A stretch of 64,000 nucleotides of DNA. It comes from Geomesophilobacter sediminis. GTDB lineage: Bacteria > Desulfobacterota > Desulfuromonadia > Geobacterales > Geobacteraceae. The notes under the pieces were generated by a model that searched no databases, was not told where the DNA came from, and saw nothing but the letters and a program-made list of their open reading frames with translations. Below, piece by piece: positions 17,039 to 24,971 of this stretch. The DNA lies in NCBI RefSeq assembly GCF_016458275.1, contig NZ_JAEMHM010000003.1, forward strand, positions 248,001 to 312,000, written 5' to 3'. Each line of letters starts with the position of its first letter. Positions within the stretch are counted from its first letter, which is position 1. The translations under genes and the position numbers were made by a program.

Positions 17039-19513
17039 ATGCAGACCCTGATCGATCTTTTCGAAAGCTTCGCCTCCTACGGAGAACGTCCGGTCTTCGT
17101 GGACCGCACCGGGGTGCGCCGTTTGACCGCAAGCTACGCCGAGCTGGACCGGCGCGCCCGGAAGCTGGCGCGCCTCTTTGCCGAGCACGGCGTGGCACCG
17201 GGGGACCGGGTGCTCCTTTGGGGGGCGAATTCCTCCTGGTGGGGTGCCTCCTTTTGGGGGATCCTGGCCGCCGGCGCTGTTGCGGTGCCGGTCGACTTCA
17301 TGAGCGAGCGGGAACGGGCCGAAACGATCGCCCAGCTCACCTCGGCGAAGCTCGTGCTGCAGAGTCGTTACAAACTGGAGCAGATCGGCTCCCGCGATTT
17401 CCTGTTTTTCGAAGACCTCCCCTACCTCGTCGAGGGACTGGAGCCGATCGCGGAGATTGCCCGTCCGAAGCCGGAGGACGCCGCGCAGCTCATCTACACC
17501 TCGGGCACCACCGGCAACCCCAAGGGGGTCATCCTCACCCATGCCAACCTGGTGGCGAACCTCGCCTCGGTGAACCGCCACATCCCGGTGGTCACCCCGG
17601 AATTCACCTTCCTCTCCCTGCTTCCCCTTTCCCACATGTTCGAGCAGATGGGGGGATTCTTCACCCCGCTCTCCCGGGGAGGGCGCATCGTCTACTTGAG
17701 AACCCTGAAACCGTCCGCCCTGCTGGAGGCGCTCGCCGAGGAGGACGTCTACGCGGTGATCGCGGTGCCGCGCCTGCTGCAGCTTTTGAAAACCTCAATC
17801 GAACGCCAGCTCGCGGAAAAGCACCTGACCGGCGCGTTCCGGGAATTGCAAAAGGTGGCGCCGCGGCTGTCGCCCAAGCTGCGCAAGCTCCTTTTCGCCC
17901 CGGTGCAGCGCAAATTCGGGAAACACTTCACCCTCTTCGTCTCGGGCGGCGCGCCGCTGGACCCGGACACCTTCCGATTCTGGCAACAACTCGGGTTTCG
18001 GGTGCTGGAGGGGTACGGTCTCACCGAATGCTCCCCGGTCCTCACCGCCAATACCATGGATCGCCAGGTGGCTGGCTCGGTCGGGGTGCCCCTTCCCGAC
18101 GTGGAACTGCGCCTTGCCGAAAAGGAGATCCAGGCCCGCGGCCCCAACATCTTCCCCGGGTATTACCAAAACGAGGCCGCGACGCAGGGGGCCTTCACCC
18201 CGGACGGCTGGTTCCGCACCGGGGATCTCGGTGAGATCGGAGCCGACGGCTGGCTTACCATCAAAGGGAGGGAAAAGGAACTCATCGTCACCGGCGGGGG
18301 GGTGAACGTCTTTCCCGACGAACTGGAGGCGGTCCTGAACCGGACCCCGGGGGTGCGCGAAGCCTGCGTCATCGGGGTCGATCGCGGCGGGGGTGAGGAG
18401 GTCCATGCGGTGCTGCTTCTGGATGAAAGCGGGGTCGCTCCCGAGACGATCGTGGCGCAAGCCAACCGCCAGCTCGATTCCCTGCACCAGATCACCGGCT
18501 ACAGCATCTGGAAGGAACCGGAGTTCCCCAAGACGACGACCCTGAAGATCCGCAAGTTCGTGGTCAAGGAGGAGATTCTCAAGGGAGGGGCGCCGGGGGG
18601 GGCGGCCAGCCGGGACCGGCTGACCAACCTGATCGCCTCGGTGACCGGCACCTCCGCCGGGGAGATCCGCGAGGAGTCGTTGCTGATGGCCGACCTGGGG
18701 CTTACTTCCATCGGGAGGCTGGAGCTGGTCAACTACCTGGAGCAGGAGTTCCGGCTCGACGTCGACGAAGCGGGGATCGGGCCGCAGACCCGCGTCTCCG
18801 ACCTGCGCCGGATGGTGCAGACGCGGGAAAACGTGCGCCAAAAGGATCACCTGCGTTTTTGGACCAACGCCCCCTGGGCCCGGAGCTGCCGGGCGGCCTG
18901 GGACCGCATCTTCCACTTTCCGCTCCTTCGGATGATGGAATCGTTGGAGATCCGGGGGGCGGAGCGGCTGGATGCGCTCCAGGGGCCGGTCCTTTTCATC
19001 GCCAACCACTTAAGCTACCTGGACCAGCCGAGCATCATGTACGCCCTCCCACCGGGGCTCCGCTACCGGACCGCCACCGCAGCGTGGGAGGAGTTCTTCT
19101 TCCAAGACGACCGGGGGCTCGCCGCCCGCCTCTGGAAACGGCTCACCTACGACTACGGAACCCTCTTCTTCAACCTCTTCCCGCTCCCCCAATCGAAGGG
19201 GTTCAGCCGCTCGTTTCGTTTCATGGGAAAACTCGTCGACAACGGCATCAGCATCCTCATCTTCCCGGAAGGAGCCCACTCCCGCGACGGCCAGCTCCAG
19301 CTCTTCCAGCCCGGCCTGGGACTCATCGTCAAGGAACTTGGCGTCGCCGTGGTCCCCATAAAAGTAGAGGGCACCGGGAACGTTCTCAATCCCGATACCC
19401 TCCGCATCACCCCCGGAAAGGTCCGCGTCACCTTCGGTGCGCCGCTTCGTTTCGGCCCCGAAGAACCCGAGACCATCGTCGCAAAATCCCGCCAGGCGGT
19501 CCAGAACCTCTGA
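17039..19513 (+). CDS. Three-domain acyl ligase / acyl carrier / 1-acylglycerophosphate acyltransferase
   Basis: An 824-residue fusion starting at ATG 17039. Residues 1-510 are an AMP-forming acyl-CoA/acyl-ACP synthetase: P-loop LIYTSGTTGNPKG from about residue 150, GYGLTECSP, and YQNE...GWFRTGDLG. Residues about 520-600 are an acyl carrier domain; the 4'-phosphopantetheine Ser is S557 in LGLTSIGRLEL (the usual DS reads TS). Residues about 630-824 are a PlsC-type acyltransferase with NHLSYLD (N656-D662, catalytic H657 and D662) and FPEGAHS (742-748). The enzyme could activate a free fatty acid, hold it on its own carrier domain and esterify a lysophospholipid. It resembles E. coli Aas in parts, but Aas has acyltransferase first and no ACP. 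The neighbouring MlaA and hydrolase make lysophospholipid recycling plausible. Confidence 0.9.
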   Translation: MQTLIDLFESFASYGERPVFVDRTGVRRLTASYAELDRRARKLARLFAEHGVAPGDRVLLWGANSSWWGASFWGILAAGAVAVPVDFMSERERAETIAQLTSAKLVLQSRYKLEQIGSRDFLFFEDLPYLVEGLEPIAEIARPKPEDAAQLIYTSGTTGNPKGVILTHANLVANLASVNRHIPVVTPEFTFLSLLPLSHMFEQMGGFFTPLSRGGRIVYLRTLKPSALLEALAEEDVYAVIAVPRLLQLLKTSIERQLAEKHLTGAFRELQKVAPRLSPKLRKLLFAPVQRKFGKHFTLFVSGGAPLDPDTFRFWQQLGFRVLEGYGLTECSPVLTANTMDRQVAGSVGVPLPDVELRLAEKEIQARGPNIFPGYYQNEAATQGAFTPDGWFRTGDLGEIGADGWLTIKGREKELIVTGGGVNVFPDELEAVLNRTPGVREACVIGVDRGGGEEVHAVLLLDESGVAPETIVAQANRQLDSLHQITGYSIWKEPEFPKTTTLKIRKFVVKEEILKGGAPGGAASRDRLTNLIASVTGTSAGEIREESLLMADLGLTSIGRLELVNYLEQEFRLDVDEAGIGPQTRVSDLRRMVQTRENVRQKDHLRFWTNAPWARSCRAAWDRIFHFPLLRMMESLEIRGAERLDALQGPVLFIANHLSYLDQPSIMYALPPGLRYRTATAAWEEFFFQDDRGLAARLWKRLTYDYGTLFFNLFPLPQSKGFSRSFRFMGKLVDNGISILIFPEGAHSRDGQLQLFQPGLGLIVKELGVAVVPIKVEGTGNVLNPDTLRITPGKVRVTFGAPLRFGPEEPETIVAKSRQAVQNL

Positions 19514-19538
19514 TCCCCCCTCCCCTTCCCGGAACGGT

Positions 19539-20606
19539 TCAGCTGCCGGGAAGCTCCGAAGTATCCTCCCCGTCCTCCAGGGTCACCGCGTCGCGCCACA
19601 CGGTCACCAGCGCGGCAAAGACCACCGGCCCCAGGATCAGCCCCAAAAGCCCCACCGTGAAGACGCCGCAGATCGCCCCCAGTACCACCGCCGGCACCGG
19701 GATGTCGCTGGTCGCCCCGATCGCCAGCGGCCGGATCGCGTTGTCGGCAAAACCGACGAAGATGAGACACCAAAGGGCGAGAAGCCCCGCCTTGACCAGC
19801 GCCCCCTGGGCCGCCACCAGCAGGCAGAGCGGGATCCAGACGAAGCCGGTCCCCACCACCGGCAACAGCGCGGCGATGGCAGTCAGGGCCCCGAAGAGAA
19901 ACGGGGCCGGAACGCTTGCGACCCAGTAGCCGAGGGCGGCGGTGACCCCCTGGGCCAGGCAGGTGAAAAGGGTCCCCACGGTGACCGACGTCATGGTGTC
20001 GCGCAGGTCGGAAACCAGTCGGTTCGCCTTGCGGGTGTTGCGGGCGAAGCGCCCGATGGTGCGGTTCACCACCCGTTCCCCGTCGCGGTAGACGAAATAG
20101 AGGATGAAGAGGGTCAGGACCAGGATGAAAATGAGGTCCACCACGTTCTTGGCGAGCCCCTTGACCGCGTCCAGGGCGAACTGGGAGACTCCGGAGGCAA
20201 CCTTGGAGCCGACCCCGGAGATGTTGATCCCGTACCGGGTGGCAACATCGTGCAGCCGTTCCAGGGCCGGGAACTGCCCGAAGACCCCGCCCCCGCTCTT
20301 GAGCGAGCTCGCCCATTTTTCCGCCTGCGCGTACCAATCGATCGCGTTTTGCGCGACCAGGTAGGCCAGAAGCCCCAGCGGCAGGATGACGCAGACGGTG
20401 ACGATGAGGACCATGACCGCCGCGGAGAGGTTCGGGGAGTTGGGCAGCTTGGCCGCCAGGCGGTTGTAGTGCGGCATGGTGGAGACACCGATGATCACCG
20501 CCCAGGCCAACGGCTCGGCGACCGGGGCAAAGAGAAGCGCGAGCAGCACGAGCGCCGCCACGGTGATCAGGGCCAAAGTGATGCTTTGATAGAGCTCCTT
20601 GTTCAT
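19539..20606 (-). CDS. AI-2E family (PerM-like) membrane transporter
   Basis: The start at ATG 20606 has GGAGG six bases upstream; the longer frame is unsupported. The 355-residue protein has two N-terminal helices (ITLALITVAALVLLALLFAP, EPLAWAVIIGVST), a large polar loop at about residues 85-150, and a C-terminal group of helices including the family segment GTLFTCLAQGVTAALGYWVA and LPVVGTGFVWIPLC. These match the AI-2E transporter family (PF01594), whose members export small molecules or act as sodium/proton antiporters; the AI-2 name is historical and does not establish the substrate here. It is monocistronic and convergent with the ligase gene, 25 bp apart. Confidence 0.9.
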   Translation of the reverse strand: MNKELYQSITLALITVAALVLLALLFAPVAEPLAWAVIIGVSTMPHYNRLAAKLPNSPNLSAAVMVLIVTVCVILPLGLLAYLVAQNAIDWYAQAEKWASSLKSGGGVFGQFPALERLHDVATRYGINISGVGSKVASGVSQFALDAVKGLAKNVVDLIFILVLTLFILYFVYRDGERVVNRTIGRFARNTRKANRLVSDLRDTMTSVTVGTLFTCLAQGVTAALGYWVASVPAPFLFGALTAIAALLPVVGTGFVWIPLCLLVAAQGALVKAGLLALWCLIFVGFADNAIRPLAIGATSDIPVPAVVLGAICGVFTVGLLGLILGPVVFAALVTVWRDAVTLEDGEDTSELPGS

Positions 20607-20744
20607 GTCAACCCTCCGGAGGAATAAAGGCACGCTCAATTCTAGCGCAACCGCTCCCGCAAGTCCGCACAATCAGTGCCGGACCGAAAACGAAATAGAA
20701 AATATAAAACAAAACGTCATTTTAAGCTATGAGTATATTTTTAG

Positions 20745-20773
20745 TTGACCGCACCGGCGCAATTACCTAGTAT
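20745..20773 (+). promoter_or_regulatory. Putative sigma-70 promoter of the chemotaxis cluster
   Basis: TTGACC (20745-20750) and TAGTAT (20768-20773) are 17 bp apart. The leader to the cheR start would be about 108 nt and contains AGCCCCAT...ATGGGCTTTT (about 20779-20813), which could form a small attenuator-like hairpin. The AT-rich block before it (20695-20744) fits an upstream element. Confidence 0.55.
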
Positions 20774-20888
20774 CTCGCCAGCCCCATGTTTTCTTTGACA
20801 GAATGGGCTTTTCACCCCCTGAAGCAGCGGTTGTTTTATTGCGGCTCGTACCCGTTTCCGGTCATTTTTCGGTTGGTCAGGGAATACC

Positions 20889-22640
20889 TTGTCACTGAAC
20901 ATCCTCGTCATCGCCGACAACAGCTCTTTTGGATCCTTCCTCTGCGAACTGCTGACGGACAAGGGGTACACCGCCACCAGTTCTCCCCACGGCGAAGCGG
21001 CCCTCCGACTGATCCGCAGCGGCAGGCCCGACCTCCTCATCGTGGAATTTCTGCCGGAATTTCTCGGTTCCGAGTACGGGCAGAAGATGAAAGCAGCCGT
21101 CACCGCGGACCAGCTTCCCGTGGTGGCGATCACCGAGTCCTCCTTTTTGGAGGAGGAACTGCTCGAAGCCTTCGACGTCATCCGGAAACCGGTCGACCAC
21201 CGGCGTCTTCTGGACGACCTCTCCGCCCTGGCCGACCCCGCCCGGCGCCGCATCACCATCCCCCCCCTCGACGACGCCAGCTACCGCCTTTTGCGCAGCC
21301 ACCTCCTCAGCCGGACCGGTCTGCACTTCGATCAGCGTAACCGCAGCTCCCTGGAACGGGGGGTGGGACGGCGGATGTCCGCCCTGAGGATCGCCAAGTA
21401 CCGTGACTACCACGACTTTCTCAAGCGCCACGGCGAGGACCGCCGGGAGCTGCAAAAACTCCTGCGCTACCTCACCATCGGGGAAACCCATTTCTTCCGC
21501 TACCGGGCCCAGTTCGACGCGCTGCGCGCCCTTCTGGCCGAGCACCGGGGCGGAAGGCTCCGCATCTGGTCCGCCGGCTGCTCCACCGGGGAAGAGGCGT
21601 ACTCCATTGCGATCACGGTGCTGGAAACCCTCCCCGACTGGCGCGAACGGGACGTGGTGATCCATGCCACCGACATCAACAACCACTCGCTGCAGCGCGC
21701 CCGGGAAGGGGTCTACTCCTCGTGGTCGCTGCGCAACCTCAATTCCGAATATCTCGGGCGCTACTTCGAAAAGGTCGGGGAGAGCTACCTGGTGGCCCCG
21801 GAGGCCAAGCGCCTGGTCCGGTTTTCCCACCTGAACCTGAGCGAGCTGGACTACGCTGCCGCCTCGGGCGGGGAACTGCGCGACCTGGACGCGGTATTTT
21901 GCCGCAACGTGATGATCTACTTCACCCGGGAACAGGGGCAGCTGATGGTGGATGCCTTCGCCCGCGCCCTGAAGGGGGGCGGCTCCCTTTTCCTCGGCCA
22001 TGCCGAAACGCTGCTGCACCAATGCCCCGACTTCGTCTCCCAGGGGGGAAACGGCTGTTTCTATTACCGCAAGCGGACCGACCCCCTTGCGGTGCCGCGC
22101 GCGAAAACCGTGCCCGCCGTGCCGCGCCCCCCCCTCCCCCAGCCGGTCCCCCTCCTGGAGCGGGCCCGGGCCCGTTTCGAGGCGGAGGATTTCGATGCCG
22201 CGCTGAGCCTGCTGGACCGGCATCTCGCGGCATTTCCGGGCGAACCGGGTGCGCTGGTCCTCAAGGGATTCATCCTGGCCGGCCGCGGCAACCTCGCCGA
22301 GGCGCTTTCCCTGTGCGAGCGCGCCATCTCGGGCAACGACCTTTCAGCCGAGGGGTACTTCCTGCGCGGGGTGATCCGGGACGCCGAGGGGAAGACCGAG
22401 CAGGCCGCCGACGAGTACCGCAAGGCGCTCCTTTTGGATCACGGCTTCATCATGCCCCGCTACTACCGCGCCCGCCTGTTCCTCAGGATGGGCAAACGGG
22501 CCGATGCGGCCCGGGAGATCCGCAACGGCATCAGGATGCTCGCCCGTTACGGGGAGCTCGACACGATTCCCTACTCCGGAGGGATGACCCGTGCGGTATG
22601 CAAGGTGGAAATGCAAAGGACCCTGGCGCAGCTTGCCTAG
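20889..22640 (+). CDS. cheR: CheR-type methyltransferase with degenerate receiver and TPR domains
   Basis: A 583-residue protein beginning at a TTG codon with weak SD. Residues 1-115 form a receiver-like domain, but the acidic pair reads IADN and the phosphoacceptor Asp is replaced by E53 (LLIVEFLPE), while the K of IRKP is kept. Residues about 130-390 are CheR: GETHFFRY, the SAM-binding loop WSAGCSTGEEAYSIAI, HATDINNHSLQRAREG and FCRNVMIYF. After a Pro-rich linker (about 395-420), two or three TPR repeats fill the C-terminus (FEAEDFDAALSLLDRHLAAFPGE and following). CheR methylates glutamates on chemoreceptors; the TPR part probably tethers it, since the adjacent receptor lacks a C-terminal pentapeptide. 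First gene of the che operon. Confidence 0.92.
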   Translation: MSLNILVIADNSSFGSFLCELLTDKGYTATSSPHGEAALRLIRSGRPDLLIVEFLPEFLGSEYGQKMKAAVTADQLPVVAITESSFLEEELLEAFDVIRKPVDHRRLLDDLSALADPARRRITIPPLDDASYRLLRSHLLSRTGLHFDQRNRSSLERGVGRRMSALRIAKYRDYHDFLKRHGEDRRELQKLLRYLTIGETHFFRYRAQFDALRALLAEHRGGRLRIWSAGCSTGEEAYSIAITVLETLPDWRERDVVIHATDINNHSLQRAREGVYSSWSLRNLNSEYLGRYFEKVGESYLVAPEAKRLVRFSHLNLSELDYAAASGGELRDLDAVFCRNVMIYFTREQGQLMVDAFARALKGGGSLFLGHAETLLHQCPDFVSQGGNGCFYYRKRTDPLAVPRAKTVPAVPRPPLPQPVPLLERARARFEAEDFDAALSLLDRHLAAFPGEPGALVLKGFILAGRGNLAEALSLCERAISGNDLSAEGYFLRGVIRDAEGKTEQAADEYRKALLLDHGFIMPRYYRARLFLRMGKRADAAREIRNGIRMLARYGELDTIPYSGGMTRAVCKVEMQRTLAQLA

Positions 22641-22664
22641 CGCCGAAGGGAGGATGGAATTCGG

Positions 22665-23198
22665 ATGAGCGGACCGGGAAGTTACGACATCGGCGGGATC
22701 CTCGGCGAGATGCGAGAGGCCTACTGGGCCGGCGTCGCCGAGCAGGAAGAGGCGCCGGGAGAGGTGCTGGAGGCCCTCCTGTTCACCCTGGGGGGGCTCA
22801 CCTGCGCCTTTGAAACCCGCTTTGCCGCCGAAGTGCTGCGCCTGCCGAAGCTGATCCGGCTTCCCGCGGTCAGCGAGCCGGTGGTCGGCATCTTCAACCT
22901 GCGCGGCGAGATTACCGCGGCGATGGACGTGCGTTTCCTGCTCTGCTTTGACGCGCCCCCGATCGATGCCAAGGGACGCCTGGTGGTGGTGAAGGGAGAA
23001 ACCTTCGTCACCGCGCTTCTGATCGAGGGGGCCCTCGGGGTGCACACCCTCCCGATGGACGCCTTCCGGCCCGCGCCCGGGGCAGCGGAGGAGCGCTTCA
23101 TCCGTGGCCGCTTCGACCACGAAGGGGAAGCGGTGCTGCTCCTCGACCTGCCGGCCCTCCTGGCGGCGCCGGAGATGCTGATCGGGGCGCAGAAATGA
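22665..23198 (+). CDS. cheW: CheW-domain coupling protein
   Basis: A 177-residue protein. After about 40 residues of Glu-rich N-terminus, the CheW fold is recognisable: LLFTLGGLTCAFETRFAAEVLRLPKLIRLPAVSEPVVGIFNLRGEI is the classic first subdomain, followed by DVRFLLCF and a C-terminal LLLDLPALL strand. CheW couples the chemoreceptor to the CheA kinase. It lies 24 bp after cheR and 36 bp before the receptor gene, in one operon. The N-terminal extension (GILGEMREAYWAGVAEQEEA) is longer than in E. coli CheW and may be an extra binding helix. Confidence 0.92.
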   Translation: MSGPGSYDIGGILGEMREAYWAGVAEQEEAPGEVLEALLFTLGGLTCAFETRFAAEVLRLPKLIRLPAVSEPVVGIFNLRGEITAAMDVRFLLCFDAPPIDAKGRLVVVKGETFVTALLIEGALGVHTLPMDAFRPAPGAAEERFIRGRFDHEGEAVLLLDLPALLAAPEMLIGAQK

Positions 23199-23233
23199 CC
23201 CCGCCGAATTTTTTTTCGCCTGGAGGCAACGGC

Positions 23234-24970
23234 ATGACCAAGAAGCTCTCGGTTAAGATCGCCTGCGTACTGATCCTGGTCATGGTCGTCATCATGACCG
23301 GCTTCTCCATCTACTTCATCCGCTCCCGCTCCGCGAGCATGGAAGAGGAACTCCTCGGCAAGGGGGTCATCCTGGCCCGCACCGGGGCGCGCTCCATGGA
23401 GCGGATCCTGGAAGAGGCCCTGGCCAACGGCACCCTGAGCAAGGCGGACCTCTTCGACGAAAAGTACGTCCCGATCCCGGGAACCTCGCCCCAGAAGTAC
23501 CACAGCCGTTTCGACGCCTTTACCGACCAGGCGGTCCAGAAGCTCGAAGACGAGTTCCTCCAGGACGACCAGGTCGTCTTCGCGGTCCTCGTGGACCGAA
23601 ACGGCTATCTGCCGACCCACAACAGCAAGTATTCCGGTCCGCCGACCGGGGATCCGGAAAAAGACCGGGTCAACAACCGGACCAAGCGGCTTTTCAACGA
23701 CGAGGTCGGCCTCACCGCGGCGCGCAACCTGCGGCCGCACCTCAGACAGGTTTACCACCGCGACACCCAGGAGCTGATGTGGGACCTCTCGGCCCCGGTC
23801 TACGTGGCCGGCAAGCATTGGGGCGCCTTCCGGATCGGCTTTTCCATGCAAAAGATCGAAAACAAGACCGCGCAGCTGAGAAACGAGATCCTCGGCGGGA
23901 TGCTGGTCATGCTCCTGGTCTCCAGCATCACCATCCTTTTGGTGGTGACCCGGGTGATCCAGCCGCTGCACGCCTTGACCAGCGCCGCGCGCCGCATCAC
24001 GGCGGGAAAGCTGGACGAGGCCATCCCGGTCGCCAGCGACGACGAGATCGGCACCCTCGCCTCGGCGTTCAACGTCATGACCACGGTGATCGTGAAGGAC
24101 CTGAAGGAGGAGATCGCCCGGAGCAGTCGCCTGATCGGATCGGTCAAGGAGGCGGTGAGCCAGCTTTCCACCTCGGCCAACGAGATGATGGCGATCAGCG
24201 CGCAGCAGGCGGCCGGGGCGACCCAGCAGGCGACCGCGGTGCAGCAGGTGACCACCACCTCCGAGGAGATCGCGGTCACCGCCCGGGCCATCACCGAGAA
24301 CGCCCACCTGGTCGAAGGGGTGGCCGACGACGCGGCGAGCAACTGCAGCGCGGGCAAGGTGGACGTCGCCAACGTGATCGAGGGGATGCAGGCGGTCCGC
24401 TCCCAGGTGCAGGGGATCGCCTCCAGCATGGTGGGGCTCGCCGATAACTCCCAGAAGATCGGCGGGATCGTGGAGATCATCGACGAGATCAGCGACCAGA
24501 CCAACCTCCTCGCCCTGAACGCGGCCATCGAGGCGGCCGGCGCCGGGGAGGCGGGCAAGCGCTTCGCTGTGGTCGCCAAGGAGGTGAAAAGGCTGGCCGA
24601 CCGGACCGTGGACGCAACCATGCAGATCCGGGGGCTGATCGGGGAGATCCAGCACGCCACCAACGCGACCATCGCGGTCACCGAGGAGGGGACCAAGGCG
24701 GTGGACCACGCCTCGGGGCTGGTGGACAAGGTGCAGCTTTTCTTCGGCAGCATCATCTCGCAGGTGGGGGAGACCTCGCAAAACGCCAAGGAAATCGCCC
24801 TCTCCACCCAGCAGCAGACCGCGGCCTGCGTCCAGATGGCCGAGACGATGACCGAGGTGCGCGACGTGGCCCAGCAGGTCGCGCTTTCCGCCCACGAAAC
24901 CGAGCGGGCGGTCGCGGAGATCCTCGCCCTGGCCGAGCGGCTGGCGGACCTGACCGAGAAGGAGCGGTAG
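23234..24970 (+). CDS. Methyl-accepting chemotaxis protein
   Basis: The start at ATG 23234 has GGAGG seven bases before it. The 578-residue receptor has a first membrane helix (IACVLILVMVVIMTGFSIYF), a periplasmic sensor of about 185 residues, a second helix (GMLVMLLVSSITILLVV), HAMP (VIQPLHALTSAARRITAGKLDEAI) and a cytoplasmic four-helix bundle whose hairpin tip reads IIDEISDQTNLLALNAAIEAAGAGEAGKRFAVVA. The periplasmic part ends in DLSAPVYVAGKHWGAFRIGFS, typical of single-Cache-type sensors. It has no CheR-tethering pentapeptide at the C-terminus (ends DLTEKER). Ligand unknown. The CheA gene begins one base after its stop codon. Confidence 0.95.
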   Translation: MTKKLSVKIACVLILVMVVIMTGFSIYFIRSRSASMEEELLGKGVILARTGARSMERILEEALANGTLSKADLFDEKYVPIPGTSPQKYHSRFDAFTDQAVQKLEDEFLQDDQVVFAVLVDRNGYLPTHNSKYSGPPTGDPEKDRVNNRTKRLFNDEVGLTAARNLRPHLRQVYHRDTQELMWDLSAPVYVAGKHWGAFRIGFSMQKIENKTAQLRNEILGGMLVMLLVSSITILLVVTRVIQPLHALTSAARRITAGKLDEAIPVASDDEIGTLASAFNVMTTVIVKDLKEEIARSSRLIGSVKEAVSQLSTSANEMMAISAQQAAGATQQATAVQQVTTTSEEIAVTARAITENAHLVEGVADDAASNCSAGKVDVANVIEGMQAVRSQVQGIASSMVGLADNSQKIGGIVEIIDEISDQTNLLALNAAIEAAGAGEAGKRFAVVAKEVKRLADRTVDATMQIRGLIGEIQHATNATIAVTEEGTKAVDHASGLVDKVQLFFGSIISQVGETSQNAKEIALSTQQQTAACVQMAETMTEVRDVAQQVALSAHETERAVAEILALAERLADLTEKER

Positions 24971-24971
24971 C

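Noticed and set aside
20607-20888. c-di-GMP riboswitch upstream of the che cluster
   Set aside because: I looked for the conserved core words of the GEMM class and did not see them; only a small hairpin is present.
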